From contig OZ026836.1 in NCBI GenBank assembly GCA_964023205.1, forward strand, positions 1,681,501 through 1,745,500: 64,000 bases of DNA, written 5' to 3'. The position numbers and the translations under genes are program-made. Every line of letters starts with the position of its first letter. Within the stretch, counting starts at the first letter, position 1. This DNA is from Lutraria lutraria. Taxonomy: Eukaryota; Mollusca; Bivalvia; Venerida; Mactridae. The notes under the pieces are model-generated. The model ran no database searches. It was not told the origin of the DNA and worked only from the letters and a program-made list of their open reading frames with translations. This document shows positions 59,901 through 64,000 of this stretch, in pieces.

Positions 59901-62548
59901 GTCAGCATCCTTGAATTTAGTCAAATCTTTAGGTTATACATTATTGATGGTGGATGTAGTAAATTATGGTCTGTCCGTCCATCTGTAGGTCAGTCGTCCG
60001 TAGGCACCCAGGAGAGGTTATGGGGTTAGGGTTAGACTAAGTACCTATTGACATTATGGGGTTCCAGTGCATATTAACTGCCATTGTGTGAAAAAAATTG
60101 TGCTTTCGGGGTGCAAAAAATCACTTATGGGATGCAAAAGATCAAAAGAAGATCAAAGGTGGTGCCCCACCTCACTTCAGTGAGAACGTCTGTCCGTAAC
60201 CAAACCTTGTCTGATGAATAACTATAGAAAACAATTTGGCCTAAGCTCTTCACATTTGGTCAATGGGTTGGTCATCTCAGACCCATATAGATTACCCCTA
60301 TTGATTTTTAGGTCAGTGTGTCAAAGGGGGGCATTCGTGTTTCACAAACACTTTTTGTTATATTTATTATACATGTATTATTTATTATATTCATTAACTG
60401 CTATTATTTTACCGTCAACCAGTGTTTAAACATTAAATTTAATGTAAGCTTCCTCCCAATGTCTACTTTAGTGAAGAAAATCATTTTTCATGAAGTTTGA
60501 GACCATCTTACATTTGTAGTTATTTTTTGTTTAAACACTGAATTGTATTTTGTTCATTTTATCTTTATTTATGATTCAAAAGTATTAAACTATGTGTGAT
60601 CATCTGACAGTTCTTTGTGCACCAATTGATTTTAGTTAAATAATGTTTAACATAATGTTATGAGCATAAATTGAGAAGTTATTTTTCAATGTGACTAGGT
60701 TTAGTAAAGTTTACTATAATTTTATTTAGATCTCATGGGGGTAGAAGGTAAACTTACCTCATTATTGCATTGATTTCAGTTTTATATTTATTTATGTATC
60801 TTAGCACTCAGACTTCATACCATGTACTTATGATAAATATTGCATTTTGTCTTTTATATGCACTTTTGTTATTTTTGTCTGTTTACTACTTTTGTGTATT
60901 TGCATGTATTTTATTTGTATTCTCACTGGAAATTGTACATGAATGCCATACATTTACTATAGACAGATGCTTTGTTGATTGGATATCAATGTTATTAGAT
61001 ACATATATGGTTGATGTGAGTTTATTTCCATGTTATGTTGATAGCTCCAGTCTTCATAGTAACAATTGTTATGTGCTGCCAAAATATAATCCTAACTTAA
61101 ACTCTGTAACAATTAGTAGATGATATTTATTCTATTATTTGAATGAGTTTTATAGGAAGAATAAATCACTAGTAACCGTTTTGTATACAATTCAGAGGTG
61201 AGGGCAGCGAGTCAAGAAATTTCATAGACAACAGTTACTGTTATGAGATCTATTTGACTTAGATCACAGGTGTTCAGTTGTATGTTTATAAAAAAGACAA
61301 AGTCAAACTGCGATCCACGTAAACAAGCGAACGACTATACTTGGTGGCAATTGGCTGATTTGCATCAACTGAACTAAACACACTACAAATAACTTTGCCG
61401 CACCTAATCTGGGGCCAGTTTGTCACAAGAACTTTTCCCTTTTATTATAGAAAATGTCCAACACTTTCTGTGTGTTGATTGGTCAATGTGTTGCTGGCTC
61501 CTACCTCAGATAATCCATTTTTATTATTGTTATTAAATTCAGCAAACTATTGTAGAATTTTATTGCTTATGTACACATACTGACCATTCTTTAACTAACA
61601 TAATTCAGGGTTTCCGCTGCCATTCACCAAATTCGCAATTGGCGAAAAAAAATATGAGTGGCGAAAAAAACTTTCAACAAGCATAAACATTTTTGGGTCA
61701 CAATTTCATAATCTACCTTAACAGTCCTGATGCAATGTTTTAATCAGTCGTGAAAATGTTACATTGAACCAATGTAGATACATGACATGTATATGTATGT
61801 ACATGATGTACATGTTCTTTCCATTGACGTATTGTTATTTTTGTTATCTTCTGGTTATAAGTTTGCTTGACTGAAGTTTATTAAGATTAAAGAAGTTTGT
61901 ACTGATAGAAGTTTATTTTCATAGGAAGTTTGTTTTGATAGGTCTTTGCATGAATTATTTTCTGTAAGTGTTGTCGTAAAGTATTACATTTTGTATGCTT
62001 TTTGCTATTTTAACTGCTGATTGCACATGGCTTGTAGCTACAGACTTCTCAGTACCTTTAATTATTTATTGTCTAAAAGTATTCACTGGTATAATTAGTC
62101 AACAAGTTTGGCACCATTTATCTACAGTATTTGACTTTGTTTTCCTGTTTGTCCAGTCATAAAACAAATAACTACTTAAAAAGTATGCTTTTTGTCATGG
62201 TTTCTGATGGATACATGGTGCATCTGTACTCAGTAGAATGTCACCATGTGGTCAACACGTAGGGCTACTCTCTAGCACTCAGTAATTGCATTAATTAACT
62301 ACATGTACATAAGTCAATGATTTCACACCAACTTTTCATGAAGGCTATACACCACTCTCTGTGGTGTCCTTAGTTCACAAAGTAGACTGTAAATGATCTG
62401 TGTGTACATATTTTCAGATTCACAACCATTCCAAGAGTTTGGTCAAGGGGCCACAGGACAGGAAGGCGAACCTGCTAATGTAGGGCTTAATGCTTTAAGA
62501 TTGGATGATGACAGTGAATTCCCACCAATGACACACAAAGTAGATTGA
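47943..62548 (+). CDS. WIPI2: WD-repeat phosphoinositide-interacting protein 2, 11 exons, 448 aa
   Basis: PROPPIN-family beta-propeller that binds PI3P on forming autophagosomes and recruits ATG16L1. Exons: 47943-48013, 48133-48215, 49962-50128, 51652-51846, 52209-52301, 52813-52883, 53801-53908, 54717-54881, 57315-57422, 57920-58074 (or -58212), 62418-62548; all GT-AG and in phase. The N-terminus MNLASQ equals human WIPI2. Diagnostic motifs: [60 protein letters not shown] with the PI3P-binding FRRG at 221-224, [21 protein letters not shown]-like [25 protein letters not shown], and a C-terminus [12 protein letters not shown] as in WIPI2. Arg106 aligns, by memory, with the human Arg108 needed for ATG16L1 binding. 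A second in-frame donor gives a 494-aa form. Divergent from COX10. Confidence 0.95.
50187..50490 (+). mobile_element. tRNA-derived SINE family S, copy 3 (most complete), WIPI2 intron 3
   Basis: tRNA-like head with box A GGTGGTCTAGTGGTAATGTGC and box B GGTTTGATTCTCG (the two are close together, so the anticodon arm is deleted). A body of about 230 bp follows, with GAGCCAAATTCTGTGTCTAG and GGGGAGGCGTGTATTGGTGC, and a tail ending AGGCCGTTAAATAATA. Related copies are at 26786-27125 and 41813-42035. Confidence 0.7.
51385..51565. repeat. Dispersed repeat family E, copy 1
   Basis: Shares CAAGCTATT.T.ATCACTG, GATAGAT.TCACTGA.GC.GT.AA.AGAT and GCCACTTG/GCACCACTTG with 55425-55570, both in WIPI2 introns and the same orientation. 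Non-coding. Confidence 0.55.
54089..54131 (+). other. Candidate 43-nt cassette (poison) exon in WIPI2
   Basis: Bounded by CATTACAG and GAG|GTAATT. If spliced between exons 7 and 8 it would add 15 codons and then place TAA (the first bases of exon 8) in frame, truncating the protein. There is no conserved peptide support; a chance pair of splice-like sites is quite possible. Confidence 0.2.
55165..55570. mobile_element. GGTC/CCGT-rich dispersed element plus repeat E copy 2
   Basis: A TACCCCC...GGGGGTAT hairpin start, a run of GGTCGG/GTCCGTCC, then GCAATGAAACTTGGTATATG and GGCGCTGGGGGTATTAG. This style is common in bivalve genomes. From about 55425 it runs into sequence shared with 51385-51565. 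It lies in WIPI2 intron 8. Confidence 0.55.
55963..56177. repeat. 41-bp minisatellite, five copies, WIPI2 intron 8
   Basis: The unit TCATGAATTATGCAAGAATA-GTTCAAGAAAAATTCAAGATT recurs at 55963, 56004, 56045, 56086 and 56127, exactly 41 bp apart, with a partial sixth copy at 56168. Copies are nearly identical. Confidence 0.9.
57095..57272. mobile_element. MITE family A, copy 3
   Basis: 178 bp with the cleanest terminal inverted repeats of the family: TACAGTGTAACCTCTCCAAAG at the left and CTCTGGAGAGGTTGTACTGTA at the right. It lies 42 bp before WIPI2 exon 9 (57315), so very close to that splice acceptor. Confidence 0.8.
57585..57880 (+). mobile_element. tRNA-derived SINE, second family, WIPI2 intron 9
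   Basis: The head resembles a full tRNA: TTAGCTCAAAGGTTAGAGC (box A, 57595-57613), an anticodon-loop-like CTGATGA, and TTTGAATCCC (box B, 57642-57651). A 3' body of about 220 bp ends in an A-rich AATAAAAAAATAAA tail. The acceptor stem pairs only partly, and the body and tail make it a SINE rather than a tRNA gene. It is unrelated in body to family S. Confidence 0.75.
58075..58212 (+). other. WIPI2 alternative in-frame exon extension (46 codons)
   Basis: Two donors end WIPI2 exon 10: ACAG|GTAAGC at 58074 and CGAG|GTAAAC at 58212. Both leave phase 1 and join the last exon in frame, so the longer choice inserts 46 residues (starting [16 protein letters not shown]) in the C-terminal tail after the propeller. 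The open frame and equal phase suggest real alternative splicing; no transcript evidence. Confidence 0.55.
59834..59898. repeat. 65-nt perfect hairpin in WIPI2 intron 10
   Basis: A 32-nt arm beginning CTTCAAAGCATATAAAAGCT (59834-59865), one spacer base, then the exact reverse complement (59867-59898). It could be a young inverted duplication or an assembly fold-back. It is unlike a typical pre-miRNA because it has almost no loop. Confidence 0.85.
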
Positions 62549-64000
62549 TGATAATGCTGATGGCAAAGTCAATGGTATCGCTGGTGATGATGATAACATC
62601 CTAATGATTGATATGTCGATTGATTGATGGATTAATTGATTTGTCATTTGATAAATTTGTCGCTTGATTGATTGGTCGATCGATTGGTTGATTGATTGAT
62701 TAATCGATTGATGTGGTTGTAGGTCTATGCTATCTTGTTATTTGTACTTGCCTATATTTCTGAAGTATTTGGTAAAAAATCGGGTATAAGGGATGCTAGT
62801 CTGTGAAAAAAGTGCTAATTAAGTGTTTGACCATTTCATGAAGTTATTGCAGAATTTAAATAAGATTTTTAGTCCTTTGCTTCTGTGCATTTACATCATG
62901 GTTGTTTTTTCTTTGTAAAAATCAACGTCATACTTACATATATGATTATGTTAAAATTGTTTCTTTCCTTTAAGATAAATAAATTAATGGCTTTTCAGTA
63001 TTGTTTGCTTAAGTGATGCTTCACTGGTGTATAAAATATACATATGTTTGTATTCTATGTGCCGAATATGGACAACTGTTAAATGAGCCAGTATGTATAG
63101 TAGTTATACCATAAAACTTTCATGTCAAGTATAATTGAAGTATCTAGGTGGTTGTTTTTTTATTTCATTGATTATATGTAAGTTTTTTTTGCTCATATAA
63201 AATACAAATGTCATTAAGATGAGTTAAATATATCGGTGTTTGGGAGAAATAATTATGCATGAATTATAAAAAAAATAAAAAAATGAATTAGTTGTAGAAA
63301 CTTGTATATTACTTGTTATATTAAATGTACAACTGTCTAAAGTTACCATTGTTTGTGTATGAATCCTAGAAGCTTATGGCAATTACAACATGTTTAAGTT
63401 TATTTTGATAATTGAATTTATTTCTTCAATGGCCTTAATTAGTTATATTAATAGCCTGACTTTAATGTTTTAAAAGGAATTTAAATTGAAACAACTTTGA
63501 GAGCATTATTGAGTTAAATCAAAGTTTGTTTAATGTAAATGTGATCTGTGTGTAAGTTTGATGTGGTGTAATATGTTTTTCATTAAAATTGGTGCTTATT
63601 CAAGTAGATTAGCAAATCCTACATTTATCAAACTTATTTTTTTTTTAAGAATGTACAGACATTTTTTATCACTGATGGTTCGTGGTTCTTTATATTCTGA
63701 AAATATTTTAAATAGTTCAAGTAATACTTAATCCAAGTGTGTTATGAACCCCACCTGTTTTAACTTAGTAGTTTTATTGTGTCAAATACTTTCCTTTTAA
63801 TGTGTATTTCTTCTACTGCATGAGCTTACAAATAGGAATAAGATTACCTCCCTTGAGTCATAATTTAGTAGGGATGAGTAAAAACAGAATAACATGGGTG
63901 TTAGTATATGAATTGTTGAAAATTTACCCCCTAGTTAACTTTGAAGGTCTTAATTGTATGAAGTAAGCTCTTGCAATTTTTTTTCAAACTCTAAATTAAG
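62549..64000 (+). other. WIPI2 3' UTR and downstream
   Basis: Begins right after the WIPI2 stop. It contains a degenerate TTGA-rich simple repeat at about 62610-62715 and an AATAAA at 62978-62983, the first plausible polyadenylation signal. No further gene seen up to the window end. Confidence 0.5.

Noticed and set aside
60770..61123. 117-codon hydrophobic frame
   Set aside because: Lies in the last WIPI2 intron, AT-rich, no family resemblance; hydrophobicity follows from T-rich codons.

Overview
The window looks like nuclear DNA of a lophotrochozoan animal, most likely a bivalve or other mollusc. It is AT-rich, its genes are split by GT-AG introns, and it is crowded with MITE-like elements, tRNA-derived SINEs, minisatellites and LINE fragments. 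The repeat style, including a GGTC/CCGT-rich repeat, resembles mollusc genomes. Species cannot be fixed from the sequence alone. No bacterial-type operons, CRISPR arrays, rRNA genes or convincing tRNA genes were seen.

Four protein genes were rebuilt exon by exon with consistent splice phases. (1) MTNK, minus strand, 31480 to 21437: 8 exons, 379 aa, methylthioribose kinase, a methionine-salvage enzyme familiar from bacteria and plants. (2) ATF4/CREB2-type bZIP factor, plus strand, CDS 32755-34399: 390 aa. A 5' leader exon gives, after splicing, a 54-codon upstream ORF that overlaps the main CDS out of frame by 83 nt, as in mammalian ATF4. (3) COX10, minus strand, 46125 to 38109: 6 exons, 500 aa, mitochondrial haem A pathway. 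(4) WIPI2, plus strand, 47943 to 62548: 11 coding exons, 448 or 494 aa, autophagy PI3P effector.

Layout: 1-16.3 kb has no recognisable gene, but holds a GC-rich minisatellite (9.4 kb), a MITE copy (14.3 kb) and a foldback with an ATG/splice-donor-like arm (14.8-15.2 kb). A decayed L1-like LINE lies at 16.4-18.7 kb. MTNK follows, with a 1.15-kb, 25-bp minisatellite directly against its last splice acceptor and a TTAA-bounded MITE cluster in intron 1. MTNK and ATF4 are head to head across a short shared promoter carrying exact CARE and near-CRE motifs. ATF4 and COX10 converge across 3.7 kb holding an inverted SINE pair. COX10 and WIPI2 diverge across 1.8 kb. COX10 intron 1 holds a 5'-truncated LINE with a 12-bp target-site duplication; WIPI2 introns hold SINEs, a 41-bp minisatellite and a 65-nt hairpin.

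Functionally, ATF4 is the integrated-stress-response factor that controls amino-acid metabolism genes elsewhere. Its head-to-head pairing with a methionine-salvage kinase across a CARE site suggests, but does not prove, co-regulation. COX10 carries ERR- and YY1-type motifs just upstream, which suits a mitochondrial gene.
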